Both the position numbers and the translations under genes were made by a program. From NCBI RefSeq assembly GCF_003350505.1, contig NZ_QQAY01000004.1, positions 186,001 through 250,000 on the forward strand: DNA of 64,000 nt, written 5' to 3'. This DNA comes from Falsibacillus pallidus (GTDB taxonomy: Bacteria; Bacillota; Bacilli; Bacillales; DSM-25281). Shown here in pieces: positions 25,336-34,413 of this stretch. Under the pieces are notes generated by a model that saw only the letters and a list, made by a program, of their open reading frames with translations, made no database searches and was not told the origin of the DNA. Position 1 is the first letter of the stretch; each line of letters begins with the position of its first letter.

Positions 25336-26229
25336 ATGAGTAAAAAGCTATTATTTGTATATGGAACATTAAGAAGACACGATAATAATCATTCTTTTCT
25401 ATTAAAGGAGAGACTGGCAGCAAGCCAAGCATGGATTAATGGAATCATGTATGACACTACTGCAGGCTATCCAACTGTGGAACTTCAAGGTACTTCGACG
25501 GTGTATGGGGAACTATATGAAATTAATGAAGCCATTTTGCCCGAACTGGATGAATTAGAAGGGTATCATGAAGGGGAAGAAGGAAACCTGTTTCATCGAA
25601 CTATATGTAAAGTAAATACAGATTTGGGAGAATACGAAGCAATCATTTACATAACAGGTGATAAAAAATTGAATAGGGAATTAATCGAAGGAGGAGATTG
25701 GAGGGTCCATCAATTTTTTACGGATAAATCAAAACAAGAACTCTATTACTTCGCATACGGCTCATGTATGGATGATGAACGATTTGCGAAAGCAAGAGTG
25801 GATCATCTTTTTAAGGAAGTAGTAGGGGGAGGAACTTTAGAGAACTTTTCTATGAAATATACCTTCCTTGTACACGATGGAGGAAGAGGGGATATAGTCG
25901 AAGATGGCGGTGCTGTAGAAGGTGTTCTTTATAAAGTGGATTGGAGTGCTTTTGAATACTTATTCGAACGCGAGGGAGTTGCGCCTGGATGGTACCGTCC
26001 TGCATTGGTGGATATAAATGCTGCTGATGGGATGATACAAGATGTGGTAACCTTTATTGTGATTAAGAAAGATAAAGAAACTTGTCCACCCCTTCATTAT
26101 GCAAGGGAAATCATGAGGGGGGCCAAACCATATGTAAGTTCACAATACTTGAAGAACTTATATACTCAAGTGGAAGGTCTACAAATGAATCCAAATGAAT
26201 TGTCCGAATTAAAAAGAATTCTTGAATAA
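25336..26229 (+). CDS. ykqA: Tandem gamma-glutamylcyclotransferase-like protein YkqA
   Basis: This 297-residue protein consists of two AIG2/GGCT-type domains: the first (about 1-125) has FVYGTLRRHDNNH and DELEGY; the second (about 135-285) has YFAYGSCMDDERF and EYLFEREGV. The [VAF]YG[TS]-type loops bind the substrate in GGCT folds, and the Glu of DELEGY is in the catalytic position of domain one. It resembles B. subtilis YkqA. The reaction is unproven. SD GGGAG precedes the ATG. Confidence 0.85.
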   Translation: MSKKLLFVYGTLRRHDNNHSFLLKERLAASQAWINGIMYDTTAGYPTVELQGTSTVYGELYEINEAILPELDELEGYHEGEEGNLFHRTICKVNTDLGEYEAIIYITGDKKLNRELIEGGDWRVHQFFTDKSKQELYYFAYGSCMDDERFAKARVDHLFKEVVGGGTLENFSMKYTFLVHDGGRGDIVEDGGAVEGVLYKVDWSAFEYLFEREGVAPGWYRPALVDINAADGMIQDVVTFIVIKKDKETCPPLHYAREIMRGAKPYVSSQYLKNLYTQVEGLQMNPNELSELKRILE

Positions 26230-26230
26230 T

Positions 26231-26270
26231 AAAACGAGCTGCAGACCTTTCACTGCGGCTCGTTTTTTAA
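26231..26270. terminator. Bidirectional intrinsic terminator
   Basis: AAAACGAGCTGCAG (26231-26244) pairs with CTGCGGCTCGTTTT (26253-26266, one G-U), followed by T. It lies between ykqA and the convergent exported-protein gene. Confidence 0.85.
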
Positions 26271-26278
26271 TTAATAGA

Positions 26279-26611
26279 TTATAAGTATTGAGTATTTTCC
26301 TCCACAATCGGGATGAAACGACCGTATATGCCTATAACCTTTATGATGACATGTTTGCCTTCAGAAGTTTCAAAGTTCCGTTGAATCGTACTGAAGAATA
26401 AATAACCACTCTTTTCAAATGAACCAGTTTGGACAATGGGGATATTTGTTTCGCTCATTTCTTTATGATAGCAATCCGGACCGTGGCATACCACATTAAA
26501 ATTAGTTGAAAGCCATTTATTGAAGTCTTCATTTGAAGGTCTATACAACGCTGCTGTCAACAGTAAAAGAAACAAACTTATATGCAAGAGTTTTTTCTTC
26601 CAGTTCTTCAT
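26279..26611 (-). CDS. Small exported or membrane-anchored protein, function unknown
   Basis: This 110-residue protein has a positively charged N-terminus (MKNWKKK) and one hydrophobic segment (about 8-24, LLHISLFLLLLTAALY), so it is secreted or anchored. The outer part begins RPSNEDFNKWLSTNF and contains two cysteines in VCHGPDCYHKE, then an all-beta-looking tail (GYLFFSTIQRNF, HVIIKVIGIYGRFIPI). The layout recalls DUF4359-type proteins, but I am not certain. Confidence 0.6.
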   Translation of the reverse strand: MKNWKKKLLHISLFLLLLTAALYRPSNEDFNKWLSTNFNVVCHGPDCYHKEMSETNIPIVQTGSFEKSGYLFFSTIQRNFETSEGKHVIIKVIGIYGRFIPIVEENTQYL

Positions 26612-26694
26612 ACACTTTCCTCCCGGTATCTCTCCACATAAGATAACATACCTGAGAGTTGAACTCTATGAATATTAAATGAATTTTCCATTTA

Positions 26695-26734
26695 AATAGA
26701 AAAGAAGAGCACCTGCAATCAGGCGCTCTTCTTA
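26695..26734 (-). terminator. Intrinsic terminator of dhaS
   Basis: AAGAAGAGCACCTG (26703-26716) pairs with CAGGCGCTCTTCTT (26721-26734, one G-U). On the minus strand a TTTCTATTT run follows. Confidence 0.8.
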
Positions 26735-26746
26735 AAACTAGTAAAT

Positions 26747-28231
26747 TTATTTCATTGCTATCCAGACACTTTTCACTTCAGTGTAATTCTCTAATGCGTA
26801 TGATCCCATTTCACGGCCGATGCCGGATTGTTTATATCCACCGAAAGGAGAAGCGGCATCAAAAGCATTGTAGCAGTTCACCCATACTGTTCCTGCACGA
26901 AGCTTGCCGGCAATATAGTGAGCATTTGCAACGTCTCTTGTCCAAACACCAGCAGCTAATCCATATTCGCTGTTATTGGCACGCTTGATGACTTCATCAA
27001 TGTCATCATAAGGCATTGCAGATATGACAGGACCAAAAATCTCTTCTTTAGCAATAGTCATTTCATCATTAACATCAGCGAAGACTGTAGGTGCTACAAA
27101 GTAGCCTTGTTCGGAAGGCTTCACGCCGCCTGCCAAAAGTTCTGCACCTTCACTTAGTCCTTTTTCGATATAGCTCATGACTCTATTTTGCTGTTCTTGA
27201 GAAACAAGAGGTCCCATCTGCGTGTCTTCATGAAGTCCGAATCCCTGCTTGATATTTTTCGCGTGGGAAGCCATATCAGCAACAACGTTGTCAAAGTGCT
27301 TCTTCTGAATGAATACACGGGATCCTGCACAGCACACTTGGCCTTGGTTAAACATTACGCCATTTAATGCACCGGGCACCGCTTTTGACAAATCAGCATC
27401 TGGAAGAAGGATGTTAGGCGATTTTCCGCCTAGTTCCAAAGTGACTCTCTTTAAGTTTTTAGATGCGCGGCTCATAATGACTTTTCCGACCTCTGTAGAG
27501 CCAGTAAAAGCAATCTTATCAACAAGTGGATGATCGACCAGCGGCTGTCCTGCTGTCTCACCGAATCCAGGGACGATATTCAATACTCCTGGAGGGAAGC
27601 CTGCCTGATCAGCGAGCTCTGCTAAATAAAGTGCAGATAGAGGTGTCTGTTCAGCAGGCTTCAACACTACTGTACAACCCGTAGCCAGAGCAGCCCCGAG
27701 CTTCCACATCGCCATTAATAGAGGGAAGTTCCAAGGAATGATCTGTCCTACTACACCGACTGCTTCATGGCGTGTATAGTTAAAATATGGACCGCTGACA
27801 GGGATTGTCTGTCCAACGATCTTTGTAGACCATCCAGCATAATATCTCATATGTTCAATTGCAAGTGGAACATCGGCTCCAGACGTTTCACGGATTGGTT
27901 TACCGTTATCCAATGTTTCCAATTGTGCTAATTCTTCTTTATTTTCTTCCATCAAATCTGCAAGCTTATACATCAGACGGCTTCTCTTGGCAGCGCTCAT
28001 CTTAGACCAAGGGCCTTCATCAAAAGCTTTGCGTGCTGCTTTTACAGCGCGGTCGATGTCCTCAGGGCCAGCTTCGTAAACAGTTGCCAGAACTTCTCCA
28101 GTGGCTGGATTCGGTGTATCAAAAGTCTTTTGGGTTGCACTTTCGACAAACTCACCATTGATATACATTTTTTTAGTGCCCTGTAAAAATTCTTCTACCT
28201 TCTTGTTTACTTTCACCATTAATTGACTCAT
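26747..28231 (-). CDS. dhaS: Aldehyde dehydrogenase DhaS
   Basis: This 494-residue NAD(P)-dependent aldehyde dehydrogenase oxidises an aldehyde to its acid. It has the cofactor region IIPWNFPLLMAMWKLG, the catalytic Glu in VTLELGGKSPNILLPDA, the catalytic Cys in NQGQVCCAGSRVF, and the end ASPFGGYKQSGIGREMGSYA. Length and the N-terminus (VEEFLQGTKKMYINGEF) match B. subtilis DhaS. ATG 28231 is preceded by AGGAGG; the frame runs 22 codons further upstream without an SD. A cre site lies 74 bp upstream. Confidence 0.95.
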   Translation of the reverse strand: MSQLMVKVNKKVEEFLQGTKKMYINGEFVESATQKTFDTPNPATGEVLATVYEAGPEDIDRAVKAARKAFDEGPWSKMSAAKRSRLMYKLADLMEENKEELAQLETLDNGKPIRETSGADVPLAIEHMRYYAGWSTKIVGQTIPVSGPYFNYTRHEAVGVVGQIIPWNFPLLMAMWKLGAALATGCTVVLKPAEQTPLSALYLAELADQAGFPPGVLNIVPGFGETAGQPLVDHPLVDKIAFTGSTEVGKVIMSRASKNLKRVTLELGGKSPNILLPDADLSKAVPGALNGVMFNQGQVCCAGSRVFIQKKHFDNVVADMASHAKNIKQGFGLHEDTQMGPLVSQEQQNRVMSYIEKGLSEGAELLAGGVKPSEQGYFVAPTVFADVNDEMTIAKEEIFGPVISAMPYDDIDEVIKRANNSEYGLAAGVWTRDVANAHYIAGKLRAGTVWVNCYNAFDAASPFGGYKQSGIGREMGSYALENYTEVKSVWIAMK

Positions 28232-28304
28232 TCTCTCTACCTCCTGATAATGAAGTGTTATGTATGGTCTTGGTGCAGCGGTTTTAGCTGTAAACATGAC
28301 GTTT

Positions 28305-28318
28305 TGATAACGCTTACA
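28305..28318 (-). promoter_or_regulatory. cre site (CcpA) upstream of dhaS
   Basis: On the minus strand TGTAAGCGTTATCA matches the cre consensus TGWAANCGNTNWCA at every position. Catabolite control of dhaS is inferred. Confidence 0.7.
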
Positions 28319-28495
28319 ACATATATCGTACTACTAATATTCTAAAAATTCAATAATATTATTTTTATCAGAATAAAAAGTTTTTGATAAAATATGCGCA
28401 AAATCGACAATGGTGCGGTATTAAAGAGGTTGCCGTTGGAAATAAAAAAAATTATACTTAAATATACATAGAAGATAGAGAGGGTGCAGAAAACA

Positions 28496-28702
28496 ATGAT
28501 TCATTATAATTGGACTGAGCGCAATGGAGGCAAAAAGGTGAAATGCCTGCATACAAATGCAGAGAAATATATGGTGGAAAATGTCCTGACAGCAGGAAAT
28601 GTATACGAAGTAAAGAATGAAACGGAAGAATATTATTTTGTCATTGATAACAGCGGCAAGATGGGTGGATTTTATAAAGACTATTTTGAAGAAGTAAAAT
28701 AA
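28496..28702 (+). CDS. Small conserved protein (DUF6501-like)
   Basis: This 68-residue protein begins MIHYNWTERNGGKKVKC and continues with HTNAEKYMVENVL, VYEVKNETEEYYFVIDN and GGFYKDYFEEV. It looks like a small beta-barrel domain and resembles proteins called DUF6501 in Bacillus. ATG 28496 follows GAGAGGG; a GTG at 28484 is too close to it. The function is unknown. Confidence 0.65.
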   Translation: MIHYNWTERNGGKKVKCLHTNAEKYMVENVLTAGNVYEVKNETEEYYFVIDNSGKMGGFYKDYFEEVK

Positions 28703-28783
28703 TCGGGATTAAGTATATTTTTCTTCCTGCCGTCGCATCTTAACTTTTGTACTATTGAAGAAGATGCGAATGGAGGAACAACA

Positions 28784-29098
28784 ATGGCAAATACAAATGC
28801 ACAGCAAGCAATTCAAGAAGCAAAGCAGGCGCTGCAGCAGGCGGGTCAAAATGCTTTCGGATCCGTCGACAGTCTGGAAAGGGCTGTTGAGTCCTTAAAA
28901 GCATGTATGAATTCTGTAGAGGCAGGGAGCCACGCTGACCAGCTAAGAGATATTCATCATGCAGTACAGCAAGCTTGTAATGCATGCAAGGAGCCGCACA
29001 ATCAACAATCTGTGGAAAATTCAATTCAGCAGGCTTTGAGAGCATGTGACCAGGCAGACTCTCTCGGGACATCAGACGGAAGTCAAACTATGATGTAA
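28784..29098 (+). CDS. Small Ala/Gln-rich helical protein, unknown
   Basis: This 104-residue protein is predicted to be fully helical, with heptad-like stretches (QQAIQEAKQALQQAGQNAFG, then QLRDIHHAVQQACNACKEP) and four cysteines in similar contexts (LKACM, QACNACKEP, LRACDQ). It has an SD (GGAGG) and its own terminator. Composition recalls small spore or coat-associated proteins, but I do not recognise a family. Confidence 0.6.
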   Translation: MANTNAQQAIQEAKQALQQAGQNAFGSVDSLERAVESLKACMNSVEAGSHADQLRDIHHAVQQACNACKEPHNQQSVENSIQQALRACDQADSLGTSDGSQTMM

Positions 29099-29110
29099 TA
29101 AGCTCTATGA

Positions 29111-29148
29111 AAGGTATAATCCAGTTAGTATCGGATTATACCTTTTTT
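29111..29148 (+). terminator. Intrinsic terminator
   Basis: AAGGTATAATCC (29111-29122) pairs perfectly with GGATTATACCTT (29133-29144), followed by TTTT. Confidence 0.85.
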
Positions 29149-29249
29149 GTTATTTCACATACCTATACAGAAAAAGAACGAATGGTCAGTCAGGGAAGTG
29201 TGCATTCAGTGTTATAATATACTGAAGAAAAAAGAAAGGCGGTTTTAAT

Positions 29250-29498
29250 ATGATAGATATCAAGATTTCCAGAGAGGAAAAACAAATGCTTCTTGGGAAA
29301 ATCCAGACATATTTTTATCAAGATAGAGGTGAAGAAATAGGCGATTTAGCTGCTGAAAACCTTTATCATTTTTTTCTTAATGAACTAGGACCAAGCATCT
29401 ACAACCAAGGGATTGAAGACTCAAAGAAAATGGTCATTCAAAAAATGGAGAATGTAGATGAAGATCTGGAAGCATTGAAGAGAATGCCAAAGCGGTAA
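29250..29498 (+). CDS. DUF2164 family protein
   Basis: This 82-residue protein matches DUF2164: IKISREEKQMLLGKIQTYF, then EEIGDLAAENLYHFFLNELG and IYNQGIEDSKKMV. It is acidic and helical. The function is unknown. SD AAAGGCGG precedes the ATG. Confidence 0.75.
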   Translation: MIDIKISREEKQMLLGKIQTYFYQDRGEEIGDLAAENLYHFFLNELGPSIYNQGIEDSKKMVIQKMENVDEDLEALKRMPKR

Positions 29499-29670
29499 AT
29501 CCAGGTTGGATGTTAGAGGAAGTCATTTTACATATTGTTACTCAATAAGAAGGAAAAATGTCGCTTGTTGTCGAATTAATAGTAAAAGTCGAAAGGAGGC
29601 TCAAACAGCATGTTTTAATTTGCTGATTAAAATACTGAGGCAGATTCATCCAAGATGGAGGTGCATTTAT

Positions 29671-30039
29671 ATGAAAAAAACGCCAAACATCATAACTGAA
29701 AGGGAGAATGCCCTTTTACAAGATGAATCCATTAATCCTGAATTGGCAAGTGCTTTCTATCGCAAGATCATTGAAATGATCCTTCTTTTTGAATCACAGT
29801 TGAATGAAGAAGAGGAAGTAGGGCTCAGACTTGTGTCTTTTGGGAATGCCATGCAATTTCATGTTGATGCCATCAGTTATTTTAACCCGAGTCTCATATC
29901 GTTTATGGGAATACTTGAGGATGGCTCAAAAGTAAAACTAATTCAGCATGTCAGTCAAATCAGCTTTCTCCTTATGGCACTGCCTAAACGAGAAGAACAT
30001 GCTCCTCCCAATCGAATCGGTTTTTTATATTCAAATTAG
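29671..30039 (+). CDS. Conserved protein of unknown function (DUF6173-like)
   Basis: This 122-residue protein starts MKKTPNIITERENALLQDES and has FYRKIIEMILLFESQLNEEE, VGLRLVSFGNAMQFHVDAI, FNPSLISFMG and LIQHVSQISFLLMALP. The alternating strands suggest a small beta-rich fold. It resembles proteins named DUF6173. ATG 29671 follows GGAGGTG by seven bases; the frame upstream to 29506 is not coding. A TGTCGAA (29569-29575) upstream matches a Spo0A box but may be chance. Confidence 0.6.
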   Translation: MKKTPNIITERENALLQDESINPELASAFYRKIIEMILLFESQLNEEEEVGLRLVSFGNAMQFHVDAISYFNPSLISFMGILEDGSKVKLIQHVSQISFLLMALPKREEHAPPNRIGFLYSN

Positions 30040-30054
30040 AAAAAATAAACATAC

Positions 30055-30084
30055 AAAAAGAACCTGGAGAAACAGGTTCTTTTT
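30055..30084. terminator. Bidirectional intrinsic terminator
   Basis: AAAAAGAACCTG (30055-30066) pairs perfectly with CAGGTTCTTTTT (30073-30084). It separates the convergent DUF6173-like and yidC genes. Confidence 0.85.
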
Positions 30085-30091
30085 ATATGTT

Positions 30092-30853
30092 TTATTTGGA
30101 AGGCTTCACTTCTGCCTTCGGATTGTAGATTTTCTTTGCAATCAATGTCTGAGCGATCAAGAACACTCCTCCGACTGCCCAATATAATGCAAGGGCTGCT
30201 GGTGCACTGAAGGAAATGACCAGAATCATGATTGGGGATAATAGGGTCATGAATTTCATTTGTTTTTGCTGTTCTTCTGTCATCCCGACCATAGTTACTT
30301 TTGATTGGAAGAAATAAGCGATACCTGCAAGGATAGCCATTGGAATATCGGGCTGACCGAGATTGAACCATAGGAAGTTGTGCGTTGCAATTTCATGTGA
30401 ACTGCGAATCGCATAATAAAGGCCCATCCAGATAGGCATTTGAATCAGGATTGGCAAACATCCCATATTTAATGGGTTTACGCCGTGCTTTTTATAAAGT
30501 CCCATCATTTCAGCCTGAAGTTCACGCTGTTTCTCAGGACTTTTTTCTGCTTTCAATTTCTTTTGGATTTTATCCATTTCTGGCTTCAAAACTTCCATTT
30601 TGCTTTTCATTTGCTGTTGGTTTTTATAAGTTTTTAAAGTTAAAGGCAACAGGATTGTACGAATCAAAATGGTAATGATGATAATGGCAATCCCATAGTT
30701 TCCTGCAGTAATATCTGCAATACCCTTTATAGCCTTAGCGAATGGGGAAACCAAAGATTTATGAAAAAGGCTGTCGTTATTGGTTGCTGCTGAACATGCT
30801 GAAAGTAATAGTGTAGAACCTGCTAGCATTAAAATTGTAATAATACGTTTCAA
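30092..30853 (-). CDS. yidC: Membrane protein insertase YidC (YidC2/YqjG type)
   Basis: This 253-residue lipoprotein insertase has the lipobox LLLSAC near residue 19 and five membrane segments. The conserved Arg lies in the hydrophilic groove of the first conserved helix (TILIRTILLPLTLKTYKN), followed by the cytosolic helical hairpin (MEVLKPEMDKIQKKLKAEKS) and NPLNMGCLPILIQMPIWMGL. It starts with TTG at 30853, seven bases after GAGGAGG. The MifM-like leader directly upstream identifies it as the inducible second YidC, equivalent to B. subtilis YqjG, rather than SpoIIIJ. Confidence 0.95.
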   Translation of the reverse strand: MKRIITILMLAGSTLLLSACSAATNNDSLFHKSLVSPFAKAIKGIADITAGNYGIAIIIITILIRTILLPLTLKTYKNQQQMKSKMEVLKPEMDKIQKKLKAEKSPEKQRELQAEMMGLYKKHGVNPLNMGCLPILIQMPIWMGLYYAIRSSHEIATHNFLWFNLGQPDIPMAILAGIAYFFQSKVTMVGMTEEQQKQMKFMTLLSPIMILVISFSAPAALALYWAVGGVFLIAQTLIAKKIYNPKAEVKPSK

Positions 30854-30860
30854 AGTATAT

Positions 30861-30902
30861 CCTCCTCAAATTTCAATCAAATAATATTATGCAGTGAGAA
30901 GG
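30861..30902 (-). promoter_or_regulatory. SD-sequestering stem of yidC2
   Basis: On the minus strand CCTTCTCA (30902-30895), inside the last Leu-Leu-Thr codons of the leader, pairs with TGAGGAGG (30868-30861), the yidC SD (8 bp, one G-U). A stalled ribosome at the leader's end would open this stem, as described for B. subtilis mifM-yidC2. Confidence 0.65.
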
Positions 30903-31171
30903 AGCAAATGATCTTCTTCATCAGTTGGCCGCTCTAGTCTTTTAACCGTTTTCAATATTCGTGCTGCAATAGAGACGTGAGGCAGGAAAAGTTGTTCTTC
31001 TGCTGTTCCTGCAATTGTAAAGCATCCTATCAGGGATGGACGCACTCCATCTTGTGCAAGCGGCTTGCTCTGGAACCAACGCCATGTTTTAAAGACAGCG
31101 AAGCTGAATATTATACTTGCGTAAAAGGCATAAACGACCGGATCGCTCGTCCATTCGAACAAATAATCCAT
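30887..31171 (-). CDS. mifM: MifM-like arrest leader peptide (sensor of YidC activity)
   Basis: This 94-residue protein has one N-terminal membrane segment (about 12-30) and a C-terminal tail with ARILKTVKRLER followed by DEEDHLLLL (residues 84-92). B. subtilis MifM (95 residues) also has an RI-x-type stretch and ends DEED plus a Leu run. There, failure to insert the helix prolongs ribosome stalling at the acidic and Leu residues and opens the yidC2 SD. Position, size and the sequestering stem all agree. The middle shows little similarity. ATG 31171 follows AAGGTGG; GTG 31183 is less likely. Confidence 0.78.
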   Translation of the reverse strand: MDYLFEWTSDPVVYAFYASIIFSFAVFKTWRWFQSKPLAQDGVRPSLIGCFTIAGTAEEQLFLPHVSIAARILKTVKRLERPTDEEDHLLLLTA

Positions 31172-31479
31172 TCCTTTCGCCACCTTCTATATTGTCTGTT
31201 TGAGTATAGCTTATTTTTCCTTCATTCTCAAATTCTTTTTCTCTTTAAAGGGATTTTAAAGGTGAAAAAATTCACAGAATAGTTAACTTTGATATTTTAT
31301 CTGAACTTCTATAATAGTTTCTTCATGCTATTCAAAACATATGGCTAGGTTCTATTATTTAGAACATTTCCGTGCAGAGGGGCTAAATAGCGCAAATCTT
31401 TGCATTGAAAACGTTTTAGCATGTAGAATACTTCTTGGACTATGGATTATGAGTATTGTATAGAGAGGAAATAACTGAT
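31172..31479. other. Divergent intergenic region mifM/yojN
   Basis: No gene is visible. The region must hold divergent promoters. TGAAAACGTTTTAG (31406-31419) is a partly cre-like palindrome upstream of yojN with a mismatched end. Nothing else stands out. Confidence 0.4.
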
Positions 31480-32376
31480 ATGAACTTAGAAGATTTGCAA
31501 TTGAATTTACCAATAGATATTCAAAAAATGATTAATAAAAGAAGAGAACATTTTAAGGGTGCAGTTGAAAGCAGGCTGATAGGAGAAGGAGGATATCAAG
31601 CTTCTGATGTCTCCATTATGACTGACGCTTTAGTTTCATTATCAATAGGTAAGAATGTCCTTTTGAAAGGACCGACCGGGTCGGGGAAGACGAAGCTTGC
31701 TGAAACTCTTTCTTCATTCTTTTTGCAGCCAATGCACAGCATCAACTGTTCAGTCGATTTGGATGCTGAAGCAATGCTGGGGTATAAAACTATTACTCAT
31801 TCTGAGGGGAAAGCAGTGATTGATTTTGTAGAAGGGCCCGTTGTAAAAGCAATGAAAAGCGGCCAGCTGCTTTATATTGACGAAATAAACATGGCGAAGC
31901 CGGAAACTCTGCCGATATTGAATGGGGTGCTGGATTATCGCCGGATGATTACAAATCCATTTACAGGGGAAGTCATCAAAGCTTCTGAATCCTTTGGGGT
32001 TATAGCAGCCATCAATGAAGGATATGTCGGGACTGTGGCATTGAATGAAGCTCTTATGAACCGTTTTGTGGTCATTGAGGTGCCGTATATTCAAAACGAT
32101 GTTCTTAAGGGAGTCCTCCATAAACAAAGTAAATTGAAAGATTTAAACATGATCAATCAATTTGTTTCCCTTTCCAATGATTTAGTCACACAAGTCCACA
32201 ATGGGCAGGTAACAGAGGAGGCAGCATCTATCCGTGCACTCCTTGATGCGTGTGATCTAGCCGTCTATATGCCTCCAATCAGGGCCATTAAACGGGCAAT
32301 CATCGATAAAGTGGAGGATGACAGAGAGAAAAAAGCCATCTTAAATATAGCTGAAACATTGTTTGAGCAAGGGTGA
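31480..32376 (+). CDS. yojN: MoxR-type AAA+ ATPase (YojN-like)
   Basis: This 298-residue AAA+ ATPase of the MoxR/NorQ group has Walker [18 protein letters not shown], Walker [17 protein letters not shown], sensor 1 [13 protein letters not shown] and an arginine-finger region [10 protein letters not shown]. Such ATPases act with a VWA-domain partner, here encoded directly downstream, to remodel or insert metal into target proteins. ATG 31480 follows AGAGGAA; the frame upstream lacks an SD. The target is unknown. Confidence 0.9.
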   Translation: MNLEDLQLNLPIDIQKMINKRREHFKGAVESRLIGEGGYQASDVSIMTDALVSLSIGKNVLLKGPTGSGKTKLAETLSSFFLQPMHSINCSVDLDAEAMLGYKTITHSEGKAVIDFVEGPVVKAMKSGQLLYIDEINMAKPETLPILNGVLDYRRMITNPFTGEVIKASESFGVIAAINEGYVGTVALNEALMNRFVVIEVPYIQNDVLKGVLHKQSKLKDLNMINQFVSLSNDLVTQVHNGQVTEEAASIRALLDACDLAVYMPPIRAIKRAIIDKVEDDREKKAILNIAETLFEQG

Positions 32377-32380
32377 TCTC

Positions 32381-34300
32381 ATGCAGAGATTTATTCAATT
32401 TAATGACGAGAAAATTGACTCCATGCTATTTATGGAATTGGCTGATTTAGCCAAGACACTGACAAAGGATGAAGAAACAGAAGTCGAGTTTGGCAAACAT
32501 TCTTACTTGGATGTAAGTGCGAAGAAAGTATTTGTGAGCCATTTTTGGGATCATCGATCAGAACAGGATATGAGAGACGGCATGAAAACAGATGTTTATC
32601 TGCGTTCGATCGGAAACCATCAGTTCACTGACTTCAATGAAATCCTGTCCTACATTTCTAAACTGAAAAAAACAGGATGCACTAGCTTTGGGAAGCAGCT
32701 GTTCATGACAGCAGAAGACTTGAGGATTGAGGAGCTAGTAAAAAAGGGACGTCCAGGAACGAAAAAATCCTTTCAGAATCGAAGGACTTTATACAGACGC
32801 TACTTTGAAACGCAGCAAAATGTGAATATGGTCAAAAGTGTGTTTACGGATGCCCTTTTCAATACATTATATTTACTGCTTCAATCTGACTCGCCAATTG
32901 AGCATATACCATCTTTCAATGAAGAAATCGATTTGGCAATCCCATTTTTAAAACAGCAGATGATGAGATTTTATGAGACAAAGTCCACTAAAGAAACAAT
33001 CAAGATTTGTTTAGAGATCATAGAAGTTTTGGATGAAATTTTAGAAAAGGATATGCTGAACGAATATTTCCATCTTCCCGAAAATGTATACTCGTCGTTG
33101 GATTCCTTCAATATGGACTTTGATGATTTGAAAAGAAAAGATCCTTTAAAGAATCATGATATTCAAGACAAGAAAAAGGAAGATGACGAAGAGGTCCATG
33201 AGGAAAAAATGGAAACATGGCATCGGGAAACAAAGGATATGAGCAAAAGCTTCCTGCAGTTTGATCTTGACCAAGGCACCCAGACAGATCTGCTCGGAGA
33301 AGGGGTCAGGGAAGGAGATGCGGGTGATCAGGCACTGGGGATTGTCCAGGGGTCATCTAAAAAGGCTGATAGGGAGGACTATTCCAAACTGGAATCAGAA
33401 GGAAATAAAATGATGGAAGATGCAGAAGACTCTCATCATTATGGGAAAGAAAATCAGTTTGCCTACCCTATATATTTGGAGCCCAAGAAACCTGAATTGG
33501 AAGACACCTTTATATATGAGAAACAAGTGTCTGAGATAAGCAGTTTCCAAAAGAAACTAAAGAACATGATTGAAAAAACATTGGAGCATAAAAGGGTTCA
33601 GCCCAGAAATGATTTGCATGCAGGCAGGCTGAACAATAAGCTTCTCCGCTATTTTACGGATGAACTTCCCAGGCTTTTTTATAAGAAATCTGAGCCTTCC
33701 AGGGAAATCGATGCTGTTTTTAGTCTGCTTGTCGATTGTTCCGCTTCCATGTTTGATAAGATGGACGAAACCAAGTTAGGAATAACTTTATTCCATGAAG
33801 CACTCAAGGGAGTTAAAGTACCTCACGAAATTGTGGGCTTTTGGGAGGATACAAACGATGCCACTGCCGAAAGCCAGCCAAACTATTTTAAAACGGTCAT
33901 CGACTTCTCGACTTCATTATTGAAGCAAAGCGGTCCTGAAATTCTCCAGCTGCAGCCTGAAGAAGATAACAGGGATGGATTTGCAATAAGGCTCGCACAT
34001 GAAAGACTGAATAGAAGATTTGAAAAACAAAAATTCCTGCTTGTATTTTCTGACGGTGAGCCTGCAGCGGCTGGCTATGAACAAAATGGTATTGTTGATA
34101 CACATGAAGCAGTATTGGATGCAAGGAAGAATGGCATTGAGGTCATTAATGTGTTCCTTTCAAAGGATCCCATCGAAGAAAGTCAGAAGAAGGTCATTCA
34201 AAATATGTATGGCAGGTTCAGTTTGTTTGTAAGCAATATTGAAGAGCTTCCGGAAATCCTGTTTCCTTTGCTTCGCAAGCTGCTTTTTAAAAGTATTTAA
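32381..34300 (+). CDS. yojO: VWA-domain protein (YojO/NorD-like)
   Basis: This 639-residue protein has a C-terminal von Willebrand A domain with the MIDAS motif DCSASM (about residue 455) and later VFSDGEPA. The central part (about 235-380) is long, charged and probably disordered. The N-terminal part is helical. It pairs with the AAA+ ATPase just upstream (start four bases after that stop, SD AAGGGTGAT). Length matches B. subtilis YojO. It is the expected substrate adaptor of a MoxR-VWA chaperone pair. Confidence 0.88.
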   Translation: MQRFIQFNDEKIDSMLFMELADLAKTLTKDEETEVEFGKHSYLDVSAKKVFVSHFWDHRSEQDMRDGMKTDVYLRSIGNHQFTDFNEILSYISKLKKTGCTSFGKQLFMTAEDLRIEELVKKGRPGTKKSFQNRRTLYRRYFETQQNVNMVKSVFTDALFNTLYLLLQSDSPIEHIPSFNEEIDLAIPFLKQQMMRFYETKSTKETIKICLEIIEVLDEILEKDMLNEYFHLPENVYSSLDSFNMDFDDLKRKDPLKNHDIQDKKKEDDEEVHEEKMETWHRETKDMSKSFLQFDLDQGTQTDLLGEGVREGDAGDQALGIVQGSSKKADREDYSKLESEGNKMMEDAEDSHHYGKENQFAYPIYLEPKKPELEDTFIYEKQVSEISSFQKKLKNMIEKTLEHKRVQPRNDLHAGRLNNKLLRYFTDELPRLFYKKSEPSREIDAVFSLLVDCSASMFDKMDETKLGITLFHEALKGVKVPHEIVGFWEDTNDATAESQPNYFKTVIDFSTSLLKQSGPEILQLQPEEDNRDGFAIRLAHERLNRRFEKQKFLLVFSDGEPAAAGYEQNGIVDTHEAVLDARKNGIEVINVFLSKDPIEESQKKVIQNMYGRFSLFVSNIEELPEILFPLLRKLLFKSI

Positions 34301-34413
34301 AAAGGCTGAGGAAAAATCAGTCTTCGGAATGAAATGAAAATCATTCGGAAAGAGAATGTGGCTGGATATTCTATTCCATATAATGAAATCATCAAGAACA
34401 GGAGATGATTAAT

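Noticed and set aside
29506-29670. Longer start for the DUF6173-like gene
   Set aside because: No SD near 29506; ATG 29671 has GGAGGTG at the right distance and gives a compact domain.
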